This document shows positions 8,166-17,061 of a stretch of DNA of 25,563 nt, in pieces; the stretch's first letter is position 1, and the number at the start of each line of letters is the position of its first letter. The DNA comes from a virus, in IMG/VR virus record IMGVR_UViG_3300006921_000132, positions 1 to 25,563 of that record; one strand, written 5' to 3'. Below the pieces are notes generated by a model. It searched no databases. It saw nothing but the letters and a program-made list of their open reading frames with translations, and was not told the origin of the DNA. Both the position numbers and the translations under genes were made by a program.

Positions 8166-10112
8166 TTATTCTGCTCCTGGTAACTGTGTGCTAATATAGG
8201 TATTATAAGCAGCTATATTGTTATCTCTATATTTTTTCATAGCTTCGTTTAAGCTACCACTATTAGTCTTTATAAAATCAAATAAAACATTCTGGCCGCC
8301 TTTGTTTCCAACAAATTTAATCCATTTGTCCATTGGCTGACCTTTAGCATTTAATCTTTTTAAACCATCTGGGCTAGCGTATTCTTGTAACATGTACCTA
8401 TCATAACCCGCTGAATAAGCATTTCTAGCATATTCGCCAGAACCACCCGCTTCCGTTGCAATAGCATCAAAATATTTTCTCATACTTTCTGGATTATATA
8501 AATTAAATGATAATGTATCATTTTCAACAGGTATTGAGTCAATTCTAGTCACTACGCCTTGTTCATTTTTAATTTCTTTTTCAATTGTTTTAGGTTCAAA
8601 ATAAAGTTTAATTCGACCATCTCCGCTAAATTCTACTCTAGATGCATTTTCTTTTCCACCTCTATAAGTAAACTCAGCATTTATAAATGAATCACCAAAT
8701 TCTTTTAAAGCTTCTTGTTGTTCAAGTTTTAAATTTGCTTCAGAGCTAGGCGTCCCCATAGACCCATCATCCATTTGGAATGCAACAACACCGTCAGTAT
8801 ATGAAAACTTAGAAAAATTAGAAGGCATCTTTATATTTTTAATCACCTCTGATTGAGTATCTACAAAAGCATTTACGTTTATTGCAGTTTCTTGTCTAAT
8901 TTTTTGATTTAAATATGCGTCAACTTTGTTTGGATCATTTCTATTTTTTCCGCTTGGGGCTTCAACAGTTTTTCTATTAGCTTTATTAACTAATCCCATA
9001 TCCCTTAACTCTTGCATATAAGACTCTTCTACAATTTGTCTTTTCCCATCTTCTACACCTTTTTTAACAAGATTCCAATCAACGTCATCGCTACCATATC
9101 TTTTAGCATATGTTTCATCACCTATATCAAAAGGCTCGTTAGCTATTCTTTTTATTTCGTTTTCGGTAAAATTAAATCCTTTTAATTTTTTTGATAAAAT
9201 ACTAATCTTATTTGCTTCACTGATGTTAGCATGATTATTATATTCGTCATTTATAAAATCTTTGCTCATTTGGCTTAATTCACCATCTTGAGCAATACCC
9301 ATTCTTCTTCTAACTATTCCTAAAGCTTGGTCTTCAGAAATTGCAATTTCACTTCTATTTTTATATTTTGCATCTGCCATTATATTATCTACAGCAGCAT
9401 TTGTTTCATTAAAAATTCCTTTTACTGTTTCATCATGCTTAGCATCAATAATATCTCTTTGTTCTTTTCCTGAAGCTGAAAATATAGATTGTATTTGTGC
9501 TGTAGTAAAAGTTTCAGATTTCATTTTGCCAGGATTTTCATCATCTGGAACTTGCACTGTAATACCTCCATCAAATTTGCCACCTGCGTAATTAAAATTA
9601 GGATTAGCAGACCCATTTTTAATTTGATCATAAATAGCTTTCTTTATTTTAAATTGTGGGTGACCTCTATCTTCATTTTCCATTATATCAACTTCAGGGT
9701 CATAAGTATAATTAAAAGCTGTATTAATACCTGTAACAGCATCTGTAAAACTTTGTGATGCTTCTTGTAAATCTAAATCACCTAGTCTTCTTTCTTTTGC
9801 TTTTACAAATAAACCACCTAATCCTTTTTTAGTGGGTATATCAACTTTTAAAGCATCATCGTAGAATTGTCTCAACGCACCCTGCACTTGGTCTTTAGTC
9901 ATTTGACTATTAGCAACCGCAGCATCTAATTCTTCTTTTAACTCAGATCCTTTATCATATATACCTTTTTCATATTCTTTTCTATCTGCAATAAGGTCTT
10001 GACCTTTTTGAAATTCTTCTTCAAAGCCCTTTTTAAAAGTAGTTAAAAACGCTTGTGTTCCTGCCATATAGTTTGGCGCATTAAAGAATTTTGGATTTTC
10101 GTATGCTCCCAT
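8166..10112 (-). CDS. Probable internal virion (cargo) protein, function unknown
   Basis: A 648-residue hydrophilic protein without signal peptide or obvious catalytic motif. Residues 1-85 are helical and charged (FLTTFKKGFEEEFQKGQDLI, EYEKGIYDKGSELKEELDAA). The central part alternates helices with short strands, including a beta-looking stretch (GGITVQVPDDENPGKMKSET). A later part has a strand-rich area (RVEFSGDGRIKLYFEPK), and the C-terminus carries GQPMDKWIKFVGNKGG and a helical tail. It starts 2 bases after the 286-residue gene's stop and ends 14 bases before the giant gene's start, so the three are probably one translational unit encoding ejected proteins. The cargo assignment is from position and architecture only. 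Confidence 0.6.
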   Translation of the reverse strand: MGAYENPKFFNAPNYMAGTQAFLTTFKKGFEEEFQKGQDLIADRKEYEKGIYDKGSELKEELDAAVANSQMTKDQVQGALRQFYDDALKVDIPTKKGLGGLFVKAKERRLGDLDLQEASQSFTDAVTGINTAFNYTYDPEVDIMENEDRGHPQFKIKKAIYDQIKNGSANPNFNYAGGKFDGGITVQVPDDENPGKMKSETFTTAQIQSIFSASGKEQRDIIDAKHDETVKGIFNETNAAVDNIMADAKYKNRSEIAISEDQALGIVRRRMGIAQDGELSQMSKDFINDEYNNHANISEANKISILSKKLKGFNFTENEIKRIANEPFDIGDETYAKRYGSDDVDWNLVKKGVEDGKRQIVEESYMQELRDMGLVNKANRKTVEAPSGKNRNDPNKVDAYLNQKIRQETAINVNAFVDTQSEVIKNIKMPSNFSKFSYTDGVVAFQMDDGSMGTPSSEANLKLEQQEALKEFGDSFINAEFTYRGGKENASRVEFSGDGRIKLYFEPKTIEKEIKNEQGVVTRIDSIPVENDTLSFNLYNPESMRKYFDAIATEAGGSGEYARNAYSAGYDRYMLQEYASPDGLKRLNAKGQPMDKWIKFVGNKGGQNVLFDFIKTNSGSLNEAMKKYRDNNIAAYNTYISTQLPGAE

Positions 10113-10114
10113 AA

Positions 10115-10975
10115 TTAAAATGTTGCTTTTCCAGCGTTTGCAAGCGCACCGCTGTATTGATTATAAAAGTTAAAATCTGCTCTAGTTCCGGTAAAACCTC
10201 CCTTTTTAGCTTTTCCATAAGCACCAAATTTAGGTAAGTTAATTTTAGTACTTGTATTATCGCCTAGGTATTGATTATATGCAGCTGTACCGCCCACAGC
10301 ACCTAATAAACTACCAACTGATCCTAATGCTTGACCTGTCATTGCGCTTGCTTGGCCTTGTAATTGTGCTGATTGTCCTTGCATATTTTGTTGTTGACCT
10401 GCTAATCTATTTAGTTTAGCAACATCTCTTTTTTCTTGAGCGGAGAATTGGAATGCTCTACCTTGTGCTTCTGCTTGTTGCACTCTTGCGGCTTCTCTCA
10501 TTTGCAATTGTTGCATTTGTTGTTCACCCTGTGCTCTTAATCTTGTGTTTTGAGCCTCTTGTTGTTCTATACTTGCGGCAATATTAGATTTACTTCTTGA
10601 TGCCGCTTGCGCTAACGCTGTAGCACCACCCGCTCCTGCACCTGTTGCCCTTAGTGTATCTAATGTTGTTGCTAATGATAAATCTTGTTCTCTAGCCTTC
10701 ATTTCTGCAGCTTCAGTAGCAACTTGTAAATTTTCAAATGGATTTGTAATCATACTGCTTAAATCCTTAACATTAGAATAGGGATTTATAACCGCTTGTC
10801 TATTGTTTTCTAAATTTGTTATTTGTCTACCTAAAGCTGCGGCTTGTCGCCTTGCTCTTCTTGCTGCACGTCTGGCTTTTCCAGCGCCAATCAATCCACC
10901 AATAAGACTAATACCTGCGCCTATTAAAGAACCGCCTCCGCCGCCGAGAAATTTCATGAAACCACCTTCTGCCAT
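10115..10975 (-). CDS. Internal virion / ejection protein, glycine-rich N-terminus and coiled coil
   Basis: Probable packaged protein ejected at infection, analogous in architecture to small internal core proteins of T7-like phages. Residues 9-32 form a glycine/isoleucine/leucine stretch (LGGGGGSLIGAGISLIGG) able to insert in a membrane, followed by a strongly basic patch at 33-43 (KARRAARRARR). Residues about 85-205 are an Ala/Gln/Glu/Arg-rich helix, mostly coiled coil (SIEQQEAQNTRLRAQGEQQM). A second small-residue segment at 212-238 (TGQALGSVGSLLGAVGG) may be another membrane-active helix, and the tail is Lys/Gly/aromatic-rich. DTLRATGAGAGGATALAQAA at about 106-125 is a motif I recall from equivalents in marine phages. 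It sits between the muzzle halves and two large presumed ejection proteins, supporting this role. Confidence 0.72.
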   Translation of the reverse strand: MAEGGFMKFLGGGGGSLIGAGISLIGGLIGAGKARRAARRARRQAAALGRQITNLENNRQAVINPYSNVKDLSSMITNPFENLQVATEAAEMKAREQDLSLATTLDTLRATGAGAGGATALAQAASRSKSNIAASIEQQEAQNTRLRAQGEQQMQQLQMREAARVQQAEAQGRAFQFSAQEKRDVAKLNRLAGQQQNMQGQSAQLQGQASAMTGQALGSVGSLLGAVGGTAAYNQYLGDNTSTKINLPKFGAYGKAKKGGFTGTRADFNFYNQYSGALANAGKATF

Positions 10976-10981
10976 AATTTT

Positions 10982-12241
10982 TTATTTTGATGATATTACA
11001 ACTTCACTTAATGTTGTAAATAATTCTTGTTTACTATTTTCTATTGTTTTTAATTTAGTATGTAGATACATTCCTTTTATACCTGATACATCATCTCCAA
11101 ACAACACTTCGTCTTCTTGACCGGCTATTGAACCATTTTGTAATATTGAAAAATACTTGTTTTCTTTTTTCTTAAACATTGATGGCAATATATAATCAGT
11201 TGTAAAACTATAATCAGCTTTAGCAATATCTACACCTAAATCTGTATAATTTACATCATCTAAATCTGTTTTTATATCACTTGCTGACCAACCTGTTGTG
11301 CCCTCGTAACCAAATGTTTTAAATGTTTTAACTACTGAACTATCTGTATTCATAATCGATGTTATACTAGATTCAGCTGCAGGTTCGCCATAAAATACAT
11401 TATAGTCTGTATTTTTATAATGTGCATATACATTTCCTTTTTTGAAAGTATACATAGTGCCATTTAAAGTAAATCCATCTTCAGGATAAAAAGTATAAAA
11501 ACTAGTCCAGCCCTTTGAAGATTCATCAAACCCAATGGTTTTACTTTGTTCTTTTAAATGTAAAATATATTGGTCTTTTTCATTGTCATACATGCCAATA
11601 AGATTTGTGTTTAACTTAAGATTATCTTTAAAATAATCTCTCATACCTGTATTTGATATTTCAGTTAATCCATCTCTTGTTAACCTTAAAACAACACCTC
11701 TTTTTTTATCTGTAAAATATTTCCTATTACCTTTAACCGCAAAGCTTTCAGGATTTGTGCTTATTCCGTATATACCTAAAAACGTTCTTACTTGTCCAAT
11801 AACTATATTTGATGCTGTTCTTAACGGACTTCCTTCAGCTGTAAATATAAAATCTTTATTTATACCGGCAGCATTACATTTATCTTCTTGTAATATATAT
11901 AACTCGCGATCTTCTGCGTGTAGCTTTTGTATTGAGCCATCTGTTATATCAACCGCTTTTGTAATATTAGCACCAATAGGAAATTGATTTGTTTCGTTTA
12001 CTCCAGTTCTTGAATTATAAATACCAGAATAAATCATTGCATTTTTTCTATTTATAACAGTGTAATCATCATTAGTAGCATAGGCCCTAACGCCTGGCTC
12101 CATGAAAGCTTCATTAAATCCACCTTTTATTCTTGCTTCTTCTATATAATATCTTTCGTTTGCAATATTATCCGTTTCTCCAAAATCAAAACTTTTAATA
12201 AATATAGAGTTAAAATAACCGATTTCTTTTGTTGCTGCCAT
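10982..12241 (-). CDS. Second half of the muzzle/stabilization protein, encoded separately
   Basis: A 419-residue structural protein. The sequence YYIEEARIKGGFNEA (31-45), VRAYATNDDYTVINR (51-65), IYSGIYNSRTGVNETNQFP (70-88), DGSIQKLHAEDRELYILQED (101-120) and VRTFLGIYGISTNPESFAVK (151-170) match, as I recall, the C-terminal part of muzzle-family proteins. In many relatives this lies in the same polypeptide as the preceding gene product. Regular strand-turn repeats are consistent with a beta-propeller-like fold. It starts 33 bases after the previous stop; the spacer is A/T-only, with no Shine-Dalgarno. The N-terminus (MAATKEIGYFNSIFIKSFDF) matches the internal linker of one-piece relatives, so the two gene products probably assemble together. 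It could instead be an independent tail-hub protein. Confidence 0.68.
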   Translation of the reverse strand: MAATKEIGYFNSIFIKSFDFGETDNIANERYYIEEARIKGGFNEAFMEPGVRAYATNDDYTVINRKNAMIYSGIYNSRTGVNETNQFPIGANITKAVDITDGSIQKLHAEDRELYILQEDKCNAAGINKDFIFTAEGSPLRTASNIVIGQVRTFLGIYGISTNPESFAVKGNRKYFTDKKRGVVLRLTRDGLTEISNTGMRDYFKDNLKLNTNLIGMYDNEKDQYILHLKEQSKTIGFDESSKGWTSFYTFYPEDGFTLNGTMYTFKKGNVYAHYKNTDYNVFYGEPAAESSITSIMNTDSSVVKTFKTFGYEGTTGWSASDIKTDLDDVNYTDLGVDIAKADYSFTTDYILPSMFKKKENKYFSILQNGSIAGQEDEVLFGDDVSGIKGMYLHTKLKTIENSKQELFTTLSEVVISSK

Positions 12242-12274
12242 GTTATATTAATTATTACATATTTTATTAATTCT

Positions 12275-15200
12275 CTAATTACAAGGATAACCATCACAAC
12301 CGTTATCATTACCTACCGACTGTATTGCTCCGCCTGAAACATCAACATATTCACCATCAACCATATTATTTGTAATTATAGCACCACTATTAAAAACAGT
12401 TGTTGCCGCAGCATCTGTATATACTAAATCATTAAGCTGGGGAGTTAAACTACTTGATGTATTTGTTGTTGGTCTTTTAATATAAAAGTTTTGACTTGGT
12501 GAATTTGCGCATAAAACGCCACAAACACCAGGTGCACCTCCACTAGAAAATAAAAAGTTATTCCAAAACCAAACACCAATTGTAACAAGACATTCGCCAT
12601 CAGCGGTATTAGAACCGTTTACGCCACTATTATCATTAACTTCAACAACTATCTTATAAACTTTACCAACTTCGGATGCTGGAAATACATGATTATTTGC
12701 CGTAACAGTACCATTTGCGGTATTAATACTAAATTTAGCTTTATGTGTATCATTAGTTTGATTAACACCGGTTGGATCATAAGTAACACTTTTTATACTA
12801 TAAAGTAAATTTAATTGATTTTGCGTAGTGTCTGCGCTTCCATTTGAAGCTGATGTTTTTGTAAAAATTGCAGAAGTTGATGCAAAATGCGCATGGGCCG
12901 CGGTACCTGGTAAAACTAACGATGGTGTTGAATTCGTTACAGATATTAAAAAATCTTGTATTGTAGAATTATTACTACCGTCTTCCGCTTTAATTCTTAC
13001 TGTATATGTGTCGCTTGATGTTCCAAAGTAAGCAAAATTATTTGTTGTTTTAAGTTGCTGTTGATTATTTCCAGCATCTTGTATGTCAAAAAACAAATTA
13101 CCTGTTGTATCTATTTCAGTGTCATTTTTTAATACCTGAACAACTGAATAAGTTATATCTCCGTTAGATATTTGTCCGGGCGCTTGACCATTAAGGCCTT
13201 GATTAAATGTTTGAAGATGCGCTGAACCTACAACATTACCAGCTGTTTGATTTTCTGGTAAATTAGCCGCGGTTGTTCCGTCGCTAAACTTAATACTTGT
13301 TGGTACGCCTGAAGCACCAGGGCCTTGTAATATTTCAGTATTTAATTCTGATATTAATCCACAAGTCACTGTTTCATAATATATATCTAATGCACTTTCA
13401 AATCCTTTTGTTTCCCACACTGAAAATCCAGTTGAACCCTGAAATGTCAACGGTTGTTGATTATTTTGAGTAACAGTTATTGAAGTACCAAAGCCGTCGG
13501 GTAATTCAGCTAATAAAGGATTTTTTCTCCAATTATGAAAAACCATATATGTATGACCTCTTTTTGAATCTGAAGCTGGATTAGTATAAGCAGGATCAAT
13601 TAATTCTAATCCGTGATCTAAAGCTTTACCAACACCAGTAATATTTAAAAGTGGGCTATCAGACATTATATTAACTTGCGCATTAGCAAAAGGGCTGCTA
13701 ATAATTTTTGGATATAAGTCCGTGTCAGTTGGAAATACAGAATTATCATCTTCTGATTGTTCTGTTGTATCTCTAGGAACTTTGTTTACGTTATCTCCGT
13801 GTAATACTAGCCATGTTCTTTTATCATCATTGCTATAATATAATCCTAAATCTGATAAAACATTAGCATTAGGTATGTTATGGATTGCAGACGGCGCATA
13901 TATATTATAATATTCATATTCATTTTGCTTTACAACAATTTTATATGTATACCACCCTGTTGGGTTTGATGCGCTATACAAAACACTTCTTCCATTTGCA
14001 TCTGTTTCAGGTATTTTTTTATTAAATGTTATTTGCAAAGCTTCTCCATTAAAACCTGTAGGTGTGTCATTACCAGTTTTAGCAGGAGCAGCTATAATAG
14101 AGTTTTCAGTATTGTCAGATAAAAATACAGGAGATTGTCTACCATACCTATCAGCTAACACAATACCAACTTGATATTGTCTTCTTGTTTTAATTGTATG
14201 ATAAGGATATTGTTTACTAAATTTTTGTGTATCAGTTTTATCGCTTATAGCTAAAGTGTAATCAAAAGAATAATTTTGTCCAACGTTACCATCATAAGGT
14301 TTATTCTGCGCTCCTTCTTGATAGTTACCATAAACAACTCTATTGCTAATTATTTCTTGTGCTCTTGCTTTTGCAGGCACATTATCATATACTCTTGTTA
14401 ATTGTTGTTCAGGTAATGTTTTATATGGTAAACTACCTTTATAGGTATAATTATATATTTTATCGCTGCTAACACTATTGTCTGTTATATCAAATTGAGC
14501 TATACTTTTTATATCAGGTCTATTAGATTCTTTTATTAATAGTTCTATTTTTTCAATTTCAAAATCAGTTGTTGGTTTGTCAGAAGGCATTTCAATTTGT
14601 AAATTAACATGCGAGGCATCATTAATCATGCTTTCTAGTATTGTTGATTCGGCCGCTGCTAATTCTTGAGCATCAGTTAATCCTTCTGCATTATGTCCGT
14701 CATAAGAATTATTATAAGTTTGAGGCATAAAGCAATGCTGAGTAAAAGGCGATATTAAAGAGTATTCACTATCTTTAAATTGAAACCTATATGCAAATCT
14801 TACAAATTTTTCTTTAAGCCTATCATTTTGATTTAAAAATGTTAATAAAGTATTGTCAGCTTTAGTTATGTTAGTATCTGAAGTAATTGTTAAACCATCA
14901 GCACTTACTGCTGTAACTACACCTAAAAAAGTTGTACCATCATAAATTTCTTGGCCAACATGCGTATCATGTGAAATATTTGCAGTGGCAGTAACTCCTC
15001 TCTCTTCATCTATAACTAAAGTTTTACTAGCGTTAACCGCTCCATTTAATCTTGCTTGTGTTTTTAAAGTTTGCATTCCAAAATGATCCGTGCCATCAAC
15101 TTGTCTCAATACTTTTGGAGCTATATATGGATAATACTTTGCAACAGATATTTTATCTTCATTACTATAATGTGAATTATCATTAATAGCAGTTACAGTG

Positions 15201-15952
15201 TTTATTTTTCTTGGTTGATTTTTATTATCAGTCCAAAACAATAATTCATCAATTACATTTACACCTGTTATTAAAAAATCAGTATCAAATTTTAAAAAAT
15301 TACTAGAGTTATTTATTAATGGTATAGGTGCTGTAGTTCCTTCTTGATAATAATATATATTGTCTCTATGCTTTGAATTACCTTTTACAAAATAGTATAT
15401 TGTGTTTTTACCATTTTTTTCTTCACCATCTGCATAATGGCCAATCACAGTACCAACATCTTCGGTAATTAATAAATCTTCTTCTCTTAGTGTTAATACA
15501 ACACTTGCAGATCCACCAATCGCAGGAGTACCTGTATCTTTACTTATTGTTATAGTATCGCCAACTTTATAACCAGATGATGTTCCGCTAAATGTAACTT
15601 TAGTTACTGTTCCGCCATCTATAATAATATTAACACTTCCGCCAATACCATTGCCGTTTGTTGTAAATCCAGAGGTAACATTAGGTACACCACTATAACC
15701 TGCGCCTGCAGCATTAATTCCGTCTGTTGTATTTGTAGTAACAATCCCTATAGTTCTTTCACCAGATTTAAATGCACCAGTTGTGTAATTTAATTTATTA
15801 CCTAAAATGTTTTGCACAGTACCCACGTCAGAACCTTCAGACTTTGTTACATGGATATTCTGCGCATCAAAATATTCTCCGTTTTTTAATAAACGAGCAT
15901 CAAGGTCTTTATTCATTTTACCTTCTAAAAAGGTATTCTTGATTTCTGGCAT
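12275..15952 (-). CDS. Tail stabilization / muzzle-type protein, N-terminal and central part, with inserted beta domains
   Basis: Large structural protein expected at the end of the short tail. The first residues (MPEIKNTFLEGKMNKDLDAR, then GEYFDAQNIHVTKSEG) are the hallmark of the stabilization/muzzle family of crAss-like and marine phages. Residues about 73-160 look like an inserted glycine/threonine-rich beta domain (GTSSGYKVGDTITIS), and a second beta insert follows around the ADGLTITSDT motif. Core signatures between and after them include DELLFWTDNKNQPRKI, VRFAYRFQFKDSEYSLISPF, and FSVWETKGFESALDIYYET. About 930-1130 is cadherin- or Ig-like (YTVRIKAEDGSNNSTIQDFL). The last 95 residues hold four cysteines (1144, 1148, 1219, 1224) around LVYTDAAATTVFNSG. 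The region that normally continues this family (GFN..GVKAY and YSGIYNSRTGVN) is missing here and found in the next gene. Confidence 0.78.
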   Translation of the reverse strand: MPEIKNTFLEGKMNKDLDARLLKNGEYFDAQNIHVTKSEGSDVGTVQNILGNKLNYTTGAFKSGERTIGIVTTNTTDGINAAGAGYSGVPNVTSGFTTNGNGIGGSVNIIIDGGTVTKVTFSGTSSGYKVGDTITISKDTGTPAIGGSASVVLTLREEDLLITEDVGTVIGHYADGEEKNGKNTIYYFVKGNSKHRDNIYYYQEGTTAPIPLINNSSNFLKFDTDFLITGVNVIDELLFWTDNKNQPRKINTVTAINDNSHYSNEDKISVAKYYPYIAPKVLRQVDGTDHFGMQTLKTQARLNGAVNASKTLVIDEERGVTATANISHDTHVGQEIYDGTTFLGVVTAVSADGLTITSDTNITKADNTLLTFLNQNDRLKEKFVRFAYRFQFKDSEYSLISPFTQHCFMPQTYNNSYDGHNAEGLTDAQELAAAESTILESMINDASHVNLQIEMPSDKPTTDFEIEKIELLIKESNRPDIKSIAQFDITDNSVSSDKIYNYTYKGSLPYKTLPEQQLTRVYDNVPAKARAQEIISNRVVYGNYQEGAQNKPYDGNVGQNYSFDYTLAISDKTDTQKFSKQYPYHTIKTRRQYQVGIVLADRYGRQSPVFLSDNTENSIIAAPAKTGNDTPTGFNGEALQITFNKKIPETDANGRSVLYSASNPTGWYTYKIVVKQNEYEYYNIYAPSAIHNIPNANVLSDLGLYYSNDDKRTWLVLHGDNVNKVPRDTTEQSEDDNSVFPTDTDLYPKIISSPFANAQVNIMSDSPLLNITGVGKALDHGLELIDPAYTNPASDSKRGHTYMVFHNWRKNPLLAELPDGFGTSITVTQNNQQPLTFQGSTGFSVWETKGFESALDIYYETVTCGLISELNTEILQGPGASGVPTSIKFSDGTTAANLPENQTAGNVVGSAHLQTFNQGLNGQAPGQISNGDITYSVVQVLKNDTEIDTTGNLFFDIQDAGNNQQQLKTTNNFAYFGTSSDTYTVRIKAEDGSNNSTIQDFLISVTNSTPSLVLPGTAAHAHFASTSAIFTKTSASNGSADTTQNQLNLLYSIKSVTYDPTGVNQTNDTHKAKFSINTANGTVTANNHVFPASEVGKVYKIVVEVNDNSGVNGSNTADGECLVTIGVWFWNNFLFSSGGAPGVCGVLCANSPSQNFYIKRPTTNTSSSLTPQLNDLVYTDAAATTVFNSGAIITNNMVDGEYVDVSGGAIQSVGNDNGCDGYPCN

Positions 15953-15957
15953 ATTTA

Positions 15958-17061
15958 CTATTTAATTTGTTTAGACTTACCTCTCATTACCTGAGTTATT
16001 TCCTCAGTTTTTAAATTTGATAATCTTATTTTAGCATTACGCATTGCTGCTCTTTTTTCTTTTCTAAATCTATTTATTATATATTCAGGCATATTAGCTT
16101 TAGCAGAACCAATAGCGTGAGTTATATATTTATATATTGCATCTTCAGCAAATTTATGTATTTTTATTTCTTCGTCAGTTCCTAAGCTGTCAGATATGTA
16201 TCTAAGCGTTATTACTTTTTCAACTAATTGATTACTAAAATTAATTGTACCACCTGCTTCATCAATTACAAAAAATCCATTTTCAGTTGTAGTTTCAGGT
16301 GTTAAACCAAATCTAGCACCGTGTAATGACATTCTATCTACTGAATCATCATATACAGAATGATTTACTCTTTGATTTGGTAATGATCCTGTAATTTTAG
16401 TTGTATCAAAATCTTTAAATCTAGCATCTATTATAGAAGATCCGGTTAACGGTTTACCATCAGCATCGAACATATAATTAAAGTCTTCATCTTGTAAAAG
16501 TGGTTGTGAAGCTTTTGATGTAAGTCTTGTTGGCATAATTAATCTTTCTATACCAGAATCATCAACCCATGATATCTTAACATAATTAACATAATCATTT
16601 GGCATTGGCATTGCTAAGCTAGGGCCCAATTCTATTTCTTGTATTTTTTCAACTCTAGATATGTCATAAGCAAATTCTTGTATACCACGTTGTGCATGAA
16701 ACATTATATCAGTTTTCTTAGCACTATCTATAATTTTACCATCACCAACAAAAGCAACTAAATAGTTGTTTATAATATCTTTTAAAGTTATATATCTATA
16801 ACTACCTAAACGACTATTTATTAATGCTACTCTTATTACATCTTGTTCAGCTCTTCCTGCTGTAAAAGTTAATACACCATTTACATAAGTAAATCCTGAA
16901 GATACTTCAACTTCATTAACAAATAAAAGAAATTTACCAGCATCATTTTTAATAGCTAGTTCTATATCTTCATTTACTGTAAATTGAGTTTGATTTGCTG
17001 TAGCAATAAATACCTGAGCGTTTTCGTAATACTGATATGCTGATGTTTGTAGTAATGCCAT
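15958..17061 (-). CDS. Head-tail adaptor / ring protein with an N-terminal beta domain
   Basis: Probable connector between portal and tail. The 367 residues split into two parts. Residues about 15-88 are beta-rich (TANQTQFTVNEDIELAIKND, FTYVNGVLTFTAG, DVIRVALINSR), like a small beta-sandwich seen on phage adhesion or tail proteins. From about residue 90 the core begins with YITLKDIINNYLVAFVGDG, continues DIMFHAQRGIQEFAYDI and reaches PMPNDYVNYVKISWVDD, the pattern of adaptor proteins in crAss-like phages. Near the end FAEDAIYKYITHAIGSAKAN and IINRFRKEKRAAMRNAKIRL form a basic helical tail. The beta domain looks fused onto the core, since many relatives I recall start near the TLKDII motif. 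The gene overlaps its upstream neighbour by one base and ends 6 bases before the muzzle-like gene. Confidence 0.75.
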   Translation of the reverse strand: MALLQTSAYQYYENAQVFIATANQTQFTVNEDIELAIKNDAGKFLLFVNEVEVSSGFTYVNGVLTFTAGRAEQDVIRVALINSRLGSYRYITLKDIINNYLVAFVGDGKIIDSAKKTDIMFHAQRGIQEFAYDISRVEKIQEIELGPSLAMPMPNDYVNYVKISWVDDSGIERLIMPTRLTSKASQPLLQDEDFNYMFDADGKPLTGSSIIDARFKDFDTTKITGSLPNQRVNHSVYDDSVDRMSLHGARFGLTPETTTENGFFVIDEAGGTINFSNQLVEKVITLRYISDSLGTDEEIKIHKFAEDAIYKYITHAIGSAKANMPEYIINRFRKEKRAAMRNAKIRLSNLKTEEITQVMRGKSKQIK

